Below, piece by piece: positions 1-5,088 of a stretch of DNA of 5,088 nucleotides (its first letter is position 1; each line of letters begins with the position of its first letter). Both the position numbers and the translations under genes were made by a program. This stretch comes from ZC4RG42 sp036676355 (GTDB lineage Bacteria; Pseudomonadota; Gammaproteobacteria; Burkholderiales; SG8-39): contig JAKFDA010000092.1 of assembly GCA_036676355.1 (NCBI GenBank), positions 1 to 5,088 on the forward strand, written 5' to 3'. Under the pieces are notes generated by a model that saw only the letters and a list, made by a program, of their open reading frames with translations, searched no databases and was not told the DNA's origin.

Positions 1-537
1 CTCCGCGTGCGCGTAGTCGCCGCTTTCTTCCAGACCGAAGGCGTACATGCCGAGCAGGACGGCGTGGCCCGGGATTTCGTCGGACCAGTGCGGCAGCACC
101 GCCGCGATGCGGTCGCGCAGGTTGCGCGCATTCCCGCGCAAAAAATCCATGAGGTGCCCAGCCTGCAGCGCGAGAAGATCGCGCGGCCAGCGCACGTTAT
201 GCCAGTCCATGGCTGTTGCGGCCGCGTGCCAATCCTGGTTGTACAGTGCGTCGAGCGCTTTAACGTGTGACGCAGCCCGTTCATCGAGGCGCGCCTGCTT
301 CAACTCGGTCACCAGTTGGCGTCCGATCGCCATCGCGGCCGGCTCCGTGGACAGCGTGTAGAGCTGCGCCTTGAAGACTTTCGCCATGTGGAAGTCCGGG
401 GCGGTTTCGATTGCGCGCTCGATGAGCGCCAGCGGCTCGCCGCGATAGATGTTGAAGGCGCGCAACGCGTCGCAGTACAGCGCTGCGGCTTCCGACGTGG
501 CGCCCGGCAGCGCATGGCCTTGCTGATCCTGATGCAT
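1..537 (-). CDS. Tetratricopeptide repeat protein 38 (TTC38) family protein, N-terminal part, truncated by window edge
   Basis: The minus-strand frame is open from the ATG at 537 to the left edge, giving 179 residues with no stop; the C-terminal part lies outside the window. The protein has no signal peptide or membrane segment and looks cytoplasmic. From memory of the family, several stretches are typical of TTC38-like proteins: YCDALRAFNIYRGEP (21-35), ERAIETAPDFHMAKV (40-54), the WPRDLLALQAGHLMDFLRGN region (117-136), the NLRDRIAAVLPHWSDEIPG region (139-157) and LLGMYAFGLEESGDYAHAE (161-179), where a TPR-like helical pair begins. Full members are usually over 400 residues, so less than half is visible. 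The molecular function of the family is not established; TPR folds normally mediate protein contacts. The start is supported by AGAGGAG seven bases upstream. The gene is divergent from the AraC-type regulator at 712. Confidence 0.85.
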   Translation of the reverse strand, partial: MHQDQQGHALPGATSEAAALYCDALRAFNIYRGEPLALIERAIETAPDFHMAKVFKAQLYTLSTEPAAMAIGRQLVTELKQARLDERAASHVKALDALYNQDWHAAATAMDWHNVRWPRDLLALQAGHLMDFLRGNARNLRDRIAAVLPHWSDEIPGHAVLLGMYAFGLEESGDYAHAE

Positions 538-544
538 GGTGAAG

Positions 545-551
545 CTCCTCT
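545..551 (-). promoter_or_regulatory. Shine-Dalgarno site of the TTC38-family gene
   Basis: On the minus strand AGAGGAG lies seven bases before the ATG at 537. This is the strongest ribosome-binding site in the window, and it fixes the start of the truncated TTC38-family gene. Confidence 0.7.
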
Positions 552-564
552 GACCAATGACCGA

Positions 565-593
565 TAGACAACGCCGGCTCCGCCGCGCATATT
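565..593 (+). promoter_or_regulatory. Candidate sigma-70 promoter for the AraC-family regulator
   Basis: TAGACA (565-570) matches five of six bases of the -35 consensus. It is separated by 17 bases from CATATT (588-593), which matches four of six of the -10 consensus. Transcription would start near 600 and read toward the regulator, leaving a leader of about 110 bases to the ATG at 712, or about 55 to the ATG at 655. The site overlaps the upstream side of the divergent TTC38-family gene, so occupancy could affect both genes. No equally good promoter was found for the TTC38 gene itself. This rests on motif matching only. Confidence 0.3.
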
Positions 594-696
594 TCTGTGC
601 CGGCCGACGGCGGCATTGAGGCTTGAAGCGTAGGACTGGACCGGGTTGGGGGCTATGCGCGAGGCGCCGGATCTTTTGCCCGATGCGCCGCGGCGC

Positions 697-701
697 GGGA
701 G
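697..701 (+). promoter_or_regulatory. Ribosome-binding site favouring the 712 start of the AraC-family gene
   Basis: GGGAG lies ten bases before the ATG at 712, slightly long but workable spacing. Competing starts are a TTG at 646 and an ATG at 655; the latter has only a G-run (648-652) almost touching it. The 712 start is preferred because it begins the protein with MEKIYEALRDLRLSGAVFLE, close to where the cupin-type AraC family normally begins. Confidence 0.45.
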
Positions 702-711
702 CGATGTACCC

Positions 712-1674
712 ATGGAGAAGATCTACGAAGCGTTGCGCGATCTGCGCCTGAGCGGCGCGGTCTTTCTCGAAGCGGATCTGACCGCGCCTTGGGGTTTCAA
801 TTCGCGCGTCGATCCCGAGGACTGCGGGCCGTACATGACGCCGCCGCGCCATGTCATCGCCTACCACTACATCACCCACGGGCAATGCACGATCACGCTC
901 GAGGGGCGAGCGCCCCTGTCGGTCAAGTGTGGGGAGATTGTGGTCCTGCCGCGTAACGATCCGCATGTGCTGGCGAGCGCGGATGGCGTGCCGCCTGTGA
1001 ACGCGGGGCCGCTGATACGGCCGGGCGTGAACGGTGAGCCCGCGCACATCCGCTACGGTGGCGGTGGCGAACGCACACGCATGTATTGCGGCTTCCTTGG
1101 CACCAACGCGCCGTATACCGCCGCGCTCGCCATGTTGTCGCCTGTGTTGAAAGTCGATGCGAGCGCACAAGCCGGCGGCTGGATCGAAAGCTCATTCCGC
1201 TACGCGGCGCAGGAATCGGCACGCGGCGGCGAAGATTCGCCGCAAATGCTCGCGCGACTGGCCGAGCTGTTGTTCTACGACGCCGTTCGTCAGTACATCG
1301 CGTCGCATCCGCGCGAACAACGGGCATGGGCGAGCATTGGCGATCCCTATGTCGGCCGCGCGCTCGCGCTGCTGCACGAATCGCCCACACGACGCTGGAC
1401 CACGGACGCGCTCGCGGCCCAGATCGGACTCTCGCGTTCGGCTTTTGCCGAGCGTTTCACCCGCGCCGTGGGTGAGCCGCCGATGCGCTATCTCGCGCGT
1501 CGCAAACTCGAGCAGGCCGCGACGCTGTTGCGCGAGTCGTCCCTGCCCGTCGCACGCATTGCTTACGACATCGGTTATGAGTCGGAAGCGGCATTCAATC
1601 GCGCTTTCCGGCGCGAGTTCGGCATGCCGCCCGGCAATTGGCGCCGCAGTGGCGCGCCGAGCGAAGCGGCCTGA
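712..1674 (+). CDS. AraC family transcriptional regulator with N-terminal cupin domain
   Basis: This 320-residue cytoplasmic DNA-binding regulator has an N-terminal sensor half of the cupin type seen in many AraC proteins (Cupin_6 / AraC_binding_2-like). Visible pieces are LRLSGAVFLEADLTAPWGF (11-29), HVIAYHYITHGQCTITLEG (47-65), GEIVVLPRNDPHVLAS (74-89) and MYCGFLG (124-130). The C-terminal double helix-turn-helix runs from about 212 to 311. The first HTH is WTTDALAAQIGLSRSAFAERF (229-249). The second starts at VARIAYDIGYESEAAFNRAF (280-299) and is followed by the family signature REFGMPPGNWR. The length is normal for the family. The effector and targets are unknown; AraC proteins often control an adjacent divergent gene, which here is the TTC38-family gene, but that is inference. 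The reading frame extends upstream to a TTG at 646 and an ATG at 655, so the true start could be 19 or 22 codons earlier. It converges on apt, 19 bases away. Confidence 0.93.
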   Translation: MEKIYEALRDLRLSGAVFLEADLTAPWGFNSRVDPEDCGPYMTPPRHVIAYHYITHGQCTITLEGRAPLSVKCGEIVVLPRNDPHVLASADGVPPVNAGPLIRPGVNGEPAHIRYGGGGERTRMYCGFLGTNAPYTAALAMLSPVLKVDASAQAGGWIESSFRYAAQESARGGEDSPQMLARLAELLFYDAVRQYIASHPREQRAWASIGDPYVGRALALLHESPTRRWTTDALAAQIGLSRSAFAERFTRAVGEPPMRYLARRKLEQAATLLRESSLPVARIAYDIGYESEAAFNRAFRREFGMPPGNWRRSGAPSEAA

Positions 1675-1693
1675 TCCCGTGGCGAAGCGGCGG

Positions 1694-2239
1694 TTATTCG
1701 TCTTCGGTGAAGGCGCACACGGTGAACAACTTGTGGCCGGCGTCGCGAATGCGCTGCGACCCGCCCAGGTCCGACAGATCGACAATCGCCGCCGTCTCCA
1801 CTACGTCGCCGCCCGAACGCCGGATGAGCGTGGCGGCGGCCAGCATGGTGCCGCCGGTGGCGATGAGGTCGTCCACCAGCAGAATGCGGTCGCCACTGCG
1901 GAAGGCATCCGCATGCATTTCCACCGTCGCTTCGCCGTATTCCAGGATGTAGGTTTCGCTCAGCGTCTTGAAGGGCAGCTTTCCCTTTTTACGCACCGGC
2001 ACGAAACTGCAATTGAGTTCATAAGCGATCGGCGCGCCGACGATGAAGCCGCGCGCATCGATCGCAGCCACGGCATCGAGTTCGATGTCGTGATAACGAT
2101 GCACGAAGATGTCGATCAACTTACGGAAGGCGATCTTGTTCTGCAGGATGGGCGTGATGTCGCGGAAATTCACCCCGGGCTGCGGCCAATCGCGTACGGT
2201 GCGAATGACGGATTTGATGTGATCGCCGTAAACGCTCAT
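1694..2239 (-). CDS. apt: Adenine phosphoribosyltransferase
   Basis: Cytoplasmic purine salvage enzyme: adenine + PRPP gives AMP + pyrophosphate. The protein is 181 residues, the usual size for bacterial Apt, and appears complete. N-terminal IKSVIRTVRDWPQPGVNFRDITPIL (8-32) carries the family's PxPGVxFRDITP element. Then come AAIDARGFIVGAPIAYEL (58-74), VRKKGKLPFKT (82-92, flexible-loop region) and TYILEYGEATVEMHADAF (96-113). The type I phosphoribosyltransferase PRPP-binding motif ILLVDDLIATGGT (119-131) includes the acidic pair D123/D124. The ATG is preceded by GAGG with a five-base gap. apt lies 24 bases downstream of the ubiB-like gene on the same strand and probably shares its transcript; I saw no separate promoter in the gap. 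No T-tract terminator is evident in the 19 bases after its stop, before the convergent AraC-family gene. Confidence 0.97.
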   Translation of the reverse strand: MSVYGDHIKSVIRTVRDWPQPGVNFRDITPILQNKIAFRKLIDIFVHRYHDIELDAVAAIDARGFIVGAPIAYELNCSFVPVRKKGKLPFKTLSETYILEYGEATVEMHADAFRSGDRILLVDDLIATGGTMLAAATLIRRSGGDVVETAAIVDLSDLGGSQRIRDAGHKLFTVCAFTEDE

Positions 2240-2263
2240 GCGGGCCTCGTGTGCGGATGAATG

Positions 2264-3988
2264 TCAGCCTTCGTTATCGCGGTCTTCCCGATTGGCCCGG
2301 CGAATGGACAGCAGCAGCCAGACACCGCCGATCATCGCACCGAGGAAGCCGACCAGGCCGAAGAAGGGGAGGCCGAAGAGGCTGGGGCCGCCGGACACCG
2401 TCATGACGATGGACGAGCCGATGATGAGTGCGGCGATGACGATGCCGATCGTTAGCCGATTCGCGGCGCGATCCAGTTGATTGCCCACGCGTCGGAGGTT
2501 GTGCACATCGACATGCAGTTCCAGCCGCCCGCGCCGCGCGAGTCGCAACAGTCGCGACAAGTCGCGCGGCAGTCCGGCGGCTAAATCCAGCGCTTCGGCG
2601 GCGGTGCGCCAGCCGCGTTTCAGTACCTCGTAAGGCGCGTACCGTTCGCGCATCAGCCGTTCGAGTACCGGGGTTGCCTGGCCGGCGATGTCGAAATCGG
2701 GATCGAGCTCGCGACCCATGCCCTCCAGAGAAATGAACGCTTTGATCAGCAGCGCGAGATCGGGCGGCATGCTGAGCCGATGCTGACGCAGGATTCTCAC
2801 CGCGTCGTTCAGCATCTCGCCGACGTGCAGTTCCTTCAGCGGAACACCGCGATACTGCTCGACGAAAATTTCGATTTCGAGCGCCAGCGCGTCGTCGTCG
2901 ATGGGTGTGTTGTCGGCCCAATCGAGCAACACTTCGGTGACGCGCGCGGGCTGCTGCTTCACCAGGCCCAGCAGCAGATTCACCAGTTCCTCACGGCGCC
3001 GCTCGTTGACGCGGCCAACCATGCCGAAGTCGATGAAGGCGATGCGATTGCCGGGGAGATAGAACACGTTTCCCGGATGCGGATCGGCATGGAAAACGCC
3101 GTCCTCGAGGATCATCTTCAGCACCGCGCGTCCGCCGCGTCGCGCGAGCAGCTTGCGATCCAGACCCGCTTCATCGACATCGCGTAGTCGGCGGCCGGGA
3201 ATGCCGTCGATGTATTGCTGCACGCAGATGCGTTCGCGGGTCCAGGTCCAATAAATCTTCGGAATGACGATGGGCGGCAGATCGGTTGCGATCGCGTCCT
3301 CGTCCGTGTAGCCCTCGAAGTTTCCCGTGACGCGCTTGGCGTTGCGCGCTTCGGTGACGAAGTCCAGTTCGTTGCGCAGCGATTGGCCGAACTGGCGCAC
3401 GATTTGTTGCGGCCGGAACGCGCGCAACTCCGGACTTTCCGACTCGGCCAGTAGCGCAAGGCGCATCATCAGGCGCAGGTCGGCTTCGACCACCGGAACA
3501 ATTCCCGGCCGGCGTACCTTGAGGATCACTTCCTCGCCTTCGTGCAGACGCGCGCGGTACACCTGCGCGATGGAGGCGGCGGCGAGCGGCTCGGAATCGA
3601 AACGCGCGAAGATTTCTTCGGGCGGTGCGCCGAGATCCTCGACGAGTTGTGCGCGTACGTCGGCGTAAGGCACCGCCGGCGCGTTGTCCTGCAACTTGCT
3701 GAATTCGGCGATCCACTCGGGCTCGAACAGATCGATACGCGTGGCCAACACCTGGCCCAGCTTCACGAAACTCGGCCCGAGTTCTTCCAGTACCCGACGC
3801 ACGCGTTGCGGCGGCGGCATGTGCGCGTATTCCTTCGCATCGCGCCAATTGAGCGCCTCGCCCGCGCGCTCCAGTGCGTTTGCAAGCCCTATCCGGCGCA
3901 CTACGTCGCCGAAGCCGTAACGAATCAACGTGGAGACGATGTCATGCAGTCGTCCCAAGTCGCGCACGGAGGAGAGGGTTTGCAGCAT
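2264..3988 (-). CDS. ubiB: UbiB/AarF/ABC1 family atypical kinase (ubiquinone biosynthesis accessory protein)
   Basis: This 574-residue protein has the complete set of UbiB/ADCK signatures. They are the KxGQ motif in GPSFVKLGQVLATR (71-84; K76, G78, Q79), the alanine-rich nucleotide loop AAASIAQVYRA (136-146), the lysine K157 in VILKV, and NELDFVTEARNAKR (206-219). The catalytic loop is FHADPHPGNVF (299-309) and the metal-binding DFG is in FIDFGMVGRV (318-327). Two hydrophobic C-terminal segments (about 512-532 and 539-562) should anchor it in the inner membrane, as in UbiB. Family members act as ATPases that assist ubiquinone synthesis, possibly by making lipid intermediates accessible; older annotations call them 2-polyprenylphenol 6-hydroxylase. 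E. coli UbiB is 546 residues, so the length fits. HADPHPGN rather than the HADMHPGN I recall for E. coli UbiB leaves open that this is a general AarF/ABC1 paralogue. The ATG at 3988 has a poor Shine-Dalgarno; no other start codon lies between it and the upstream in-frame stop at 4046-4048. Confidence 0.93.
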   Translation of the reverse strand: MLQTLSSVRDLGRLHDIVSTLIRYGFGDVVRRIGLANALERAGEALNWRDAKEYAHMPPPQRVRRVLEELGPSFVKLGQVLATRIDLFEPEWIAEFSKLQDNAPAVPYADVRAQLVEDLGAPPEEIFARFDSEPLAAASIAQVYRARLHEGEEVILKVRRPGIVPVVEADLRLMMRLALLAESESPELRAFRPQQIVRQFGQSLRNELDFVTEARNAKRVTGNFEGYTDEDAIATDLPPIVIPKIYWTWTRERICVQQYIDGIPGRRLRDVDEAGLDRKLLARRGGRAVLKMILEDGVFHADPHPGNVFYLPGNRIAFIDFGMVGRVNERRREELVNLLLGLVKQQPARVTEVLLDWADNTPIDDDALALEIEIFVEQYRGVPLKELHVGEMLNDAVRILRQHRLSMPPDLALLIKAFISLEGMGRELDPDFDIAGQATPVLERLMRERYAPYEVLKRGWRTAAEALDLAAGLPRDLSRLLRLARRGRLELHVDVHNLRRVGNQLDRAANRLTIGIVIAALIIGSSIVMTVSGGPSLFGLPFFGLVGFLGAMIGGVWLLLSIRRANREDRDNEG

Positions 3989-4018
3989 ATGGTTTATGTC
4001 GCGGCGAGGTATGGCCGC

Positions 4019-4048
4019 ATCATACCGATTCGACGAGAGACTCGTTTA
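4019..4048 (-). promoter_or_regulatory. Candidate promoter for ubiB-apt
   Basis: On the minus strand TATGAT (4024 to 4019) matches five of six bases of the -10 consensus. With an 18-base spacer the -35 would be TAAACG (4048 to 4043), only three of six matches. Transcription would start near 4012, giving a leader of about 24 bases before the ubiB ATG at 3988. An interrupted inverted repeat (4029-4053) overlaps the spacer and -35 region and could be an operator. The case rests on the good -10 and its position. Confidence 0.35.
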
Positions 4049-4089
4049 TCGAAGAGGCATCTTGGTCGTATGCAGCTCGGGCAGTTGCT

Positions 4090-4147
4090 GCGAGGCGCGT
4101 CCGTATCCAACGAAACGTCCCTCAGACGTTTCGTTGGCGGACCTTGC
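4090..4147. repeat. Long bulged stem-loop (perfect 13-bp inverted repeat with extensions)
   Basis: The core arms CCAACGAAACGTC (4107-4119) and GACGTTTCGTTGG (4125-4137) are perfect reverse complements around a five-base loop, CCTCA. Past a TAT bulge (4104-4106) on the left side, GTCCG (4099-4103) pairs with CGGAC (4138-4142). Past a GCGC bulge (4095-4098), GCGAG (4090-4094) pairs with CTTGC (4143-4147), allowing one G-U pair if read as plus-strand RNA. All bulges are on the left arm. Neither strand has a T-run after the stem, and the element lies upstream of both flanking genes, so a rho-independent terminator is unlikely. It could be a structured RNA, a repeat-family palindrome, a recombination site or a protein-binding palindrome. 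Confidence 0.7.
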
Positions 4148-4238
4148 GGGTTTCTCCATTCCGCGCCGCATCACCAAATGAAGTCCGGCGTAGATCGGCG
4201 CCAACCCTGATTCTGTATGAGGGACAGACATTTTCGTT

Positions 4239-4257
4239 CTCGGCCGAGCGTTCGCTC
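4239..4257. repeat. Overlapping short palindromes
   Basis: CTCGGCCGAG (4239-4248) is a perfect 10-bp palindrome. Its last three bases also begin GAGCG-TT-CGCTC (4246-4257), a five-base-pair hairpin with a two-base loop (or four base pairs with a GTTC tetraloop). The two structures share bases and are mutually exclusive in RNA. No T-run follows. No function is assigned. Confidence 0.5.
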
Positions 4258-4270
4258 TAAACCTATTAGC

Positions 4271-4282
4271 CTTCAATTGAAG
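4271..4282. repeat. 12-bp perfect palindrome, possible operator
   Basis: CTTCAATTGAAG reads identically on both strands and lies about 124 bases before the PEP-CTERM start, at the edge of the A+T-rich stretch. Its size and symmetry suit a dimeric regulator site, but a palindrome of this length is expected about once by chance in a window of this size. Confidence 0.35.
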
Positions 4283-4391
4283 CACGTGAGTCGATGACGT
4301 TTACACGAACATCGTCTTGGCTCAAAAAAGATCGTTTGATTTACGCATTTAGCTGCTCGCCTGAAATTTGCTTAAGCCACGTTTTAATGCC

Positions 4392-4397
4392 AGGGAG
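4392..4397 (+). promoter_or_regulatory. Shine-Dalgarno site of the PEP-CTERM gene
   Basis: AGGGAG lies eight bases before the ATG at 4406. It decides that start, which also places the signal peptide exactly at the N-terminus. Confidence 0.65.
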
Positions 4398-4405
4398 CAG
4401 CATTT

Positions 4406-4996
4406 ATGCGACGCTTAATCCCGATATTTCTTTGTGCTTTGGCTTCGCTACTCCTTACCGCGTTTGCATTTCCAGCCAGTGCTTCCGTCGTCTTCAAGGG
4501 CCAAGGTACCTGCTCCTTTTCCGCCTTTACGTACGCCAATGAATTTGCTGGCTATGTCATCGAGCCGGAGCCTTGCCTCGGTTCGTATACAGCGATGGTT
4601 GAAGTGCCGGACGACTACGTGTTCGGTATAGGGCAGACGTTTCACGATTCCGACCCTCTCCATTTTCTGTACAAAGATCAGTTCATTGATTTTCATACAG
4701 CGCACCTGGATTGGCTCGAAATAAATCTGAGCGAGAGCGGCACTGGCGGTGTCCAAGTTCACGCAGATTCAGGGACTTTCGTGGCGGCCGGGCCCAATGG
4801 TGATTGGATGACAAATTGGGAGTCCTGCTTAGGGTGCGCGCCTGGTGGTGGAGTCATGGGTTATGAGGCCAGAGGTAACAACTGGAACTGGCTTTTGGTA
4901 CAGCAGGTGCCAGAACCCGCAAGCATGCTACTCGTGGCCATTGCTGGCCTCGGCTTCGTTATGACACGGCGCTTTCGACAGGCGGTCCATCGGTAG
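4406..4996 (+). CDS. PEP-CTERM sorting domain-containing secreted protein, function unknown
   Basis: This 196-residue exported protein begins with a Sec signal peptide: MRRL, a hydrophobic core (about 5-22) and a likely cleavage after PASA or SAS (about 26-27). The C-terminus is a textbook PEP-CTERM tail: VPEP (168-171), a hydrophobic segment ASMLLVAIAGLGFVM (172-186), then basic RRFRQAVHR after T187. Such proteins are recognised by an exosortase (EpsH/XrtA type) in exopolysaccharide-producing Gram-negative bacteria, which cuts at the PEP motif so the protein reaches the envelope or matrix. No exosortase or polysaccharide gene is in this window. The mature middle (28-167) matches no family I recognise. 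It contains four cysteines (C36, C57, C141, C144, the last pair in CLGC) that could form disulfides, and it is rich in aromatics and acidic residues. G+C is about 53% by hand count, against low 60s for sampled stretches of the other genes; lower G+C may reflect transfer or relaxed constraint. Confidence 0.92.
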   Translation: MRRLIPIFLCALASLLLTAFAFPASASVVFKGQGTCSFSAFTYANEFAGYVIEPEPCLGSYTAMVEVPDDYVFGIGQTFHDSDPLHFLYKDQFIDFHTAHLDWLEINLSESGTGGVQVHADSGTFVAAGPNGDWMTNWESCLGCAPGGGVMGYEARGNNWNWLLVQQVPEPASMLLVAIAGLGFVMTRRFRQAVHR

Positions 4997-5088
4997 TAGT
5001 GCGGTCCGCCTATCACTCGTTCGCATGTTGGAAGCTTGGTTGGCAAGACCTGCTGGGATCGCCGTTACATGCAAAAAAAGACGCAATT
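4997..5088. other. Short region after the PEP-CTERM gene, no gene seen
   Basis: I see no gene start and no stem followed by a T-run that would serve as a terminator for the PEP-CTERM gene. GGCGG (4981-4985, inside the gene end) could pair with CCGCC (5006-5010). GCATGT (5023-5028) is the reverse complement of ACATGC (5067-5072), which is followed by seven A residues; the 38-base separation makes this weak. Confidence 0.4.

Larger units (their letters stand above)
3989..4405. other. Divergent intergenic region without a convincing gene, rich in inverted repeats
   Basis: This 417-base region separates ubiB (leftward) from the PEP-CTERM gene (rightward). The ubiB-proximal part holds a candidate ubiB promoter with an inverted repeat, then a long bulged hairpin (about 4090-4147). 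Further right are a 10-bp palindrome CTCGGCCGAG (4239-4248), an overlapping GAGCG-TT-CGCTC hairpin (4246-4257) and a 12-bp palindrome CTTCAATTGAAG (4271-4282). From about 4261 the sequence becomes A+T-rich. Open frames here, including a minus-strand one of 79 codons from a GTG at 4285 to 4046, lack clear family similarity or a good ribosome-binding site. I did not find a convincing sigma-70 or sigma-54 promoter for the PEP-CTERM gene. Confidence 0.6.

Noticed and set aside
1661..1691. Direct repeat GCGAAGCGGC at 1661-1670 and 1682-1691 between the convergent AraC-family and apt ends.
   Set aside because: Ten bases of G+C-rich sequence, half of it inside the coding end; likely chance, with no inverted symmetry to make a terminator.
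1157..2260. Long plus-strand open frame of 367 codons.
   Set aside because: It overlaps the AraC-family gene in another frame and runs antisense through apt. Its composition is arginine-, alanine- and serine-rich, as expected for an out-of-frame shadow in high-G+C DNA, and both overlapped genes are unmistakable.
4107..4137. Rho-independent terminator.
   Set aside because: No T-run follows the stem on either strand, and both neighbouring genes are transcribed away from it.
4105..4139. Integron attC site: ATCCAAC fits the R'' consensus RYYYAAC at the left arm of the hairpin.
   Set aside because: The right side, GTTGGCG, does not fit GTTRRRY, the element is too short for an attC, and no integron integrase or cassette array is present.
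3542..4210. Plus-strand 222-codon frame antisense to the start of ubiB and the intergenic region.
   Set aside because: No recognisable domain and no ribosome-binding site; most of it mirrors the well-supported ubiB coding sequence.
4046..4285. Minus-strand 79-codon frame from a GTG, ending with a stretch (FVGYGRASQQ) that resembles the N-terminal Y-x-R-x-S catalytic region of serine resolvases.
   Set aside because: The resemblance covers only about ten residues, lies near the end of the frame rather than at its start, and part of it is encoded by the hairpin. There is no recognisable downstream resolvase sequence and no good ribosome-binding site. A protein-profile search would settle it.
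4317..4345. Promoter for the PEP-CTERM gene (TTGGCT with T-rich -10 candidates) or a sigma-54 site.
   Set aside because: The -10 candidates at workable spacing match poorly, and I found no GG-N10-GC arrangement in the positions examined, so no promoter is called.
5023..5079. GCATGT / ACATGC inverted repeat followed by seven A residues as a terminator or element end.
   Set aside because: Six-base arms separated by 38 bases are weak, and the A-run has the wrong polarity for terminating the plus-strand PEP-CTERM transcript.

Overview
The window is about 60% G+C over most of its length and carries five protein-coding genes, four of which belong to families I recognise. A UbiB-type kinase (ubiquinone biosynthesis), a PEP-CTERM surface protein and a TTC38-family protein together suggest a ubiquinone-making, exopolysaccharide-producing proteobacterium. 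A gammaproteobacterium is my best guess, but nothing in the window fixes the lineage. No tRNA, rRNA, CRISPR array or intact mobile element was seen.

Layout, left to right. Positions 1-537 (minus) hold the N-terminal 179 residues of a tetratricopeptide-repeat protein 38 family member that runs off the left edge. A 174-base divergent spacer follows, then an AraC-family regulator with an N-terminal cupin domain (712-1674, plus). It converges, with only 19 bases between the stop codons, on adenine phosphoribosyltransferase (1694-2239, minus). Just upstream of apt on the same strand, 24 bases away, is a full-length UbiB/AarF/ABC1 atypical kinase (2264-3988, minus). ubiB and apt therefore look like a two-gene transcription unit, read leftward from a promoter near 4019-4048.

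Positions 3989-4405 form a divergent intergenic region with no convincing gene. It is rich in inverted repeats, most notably a long bulged hairpin around 4090-4147. G+C drops to about 42% by hand count over 4261-4440. Beyond it lies a secreted PEP-CTERM protein (4406-4996, plus) of lower G+C (about 53%) with a signal peptide, an uncharacterised mature region and a C-terminal VPEP/transmembrane/RR tail.

How the genes relate: ubiB and apt are housekeeping functions (quinone biosynthesis and purine salvage) that share a strand and probably a transcript, with no direct metabolic link. The AraC regulator and the TTC38 gene are divergent neighbours, so one may control the other, but this is inferred from position only. 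The PEP-CTERM protein needs an exosortase encoded elsewhere. I found no clear new multi-gene system. The items most worth a second look are the hairpin-rich intergenic region and the orphan PEP-CTERM protein.
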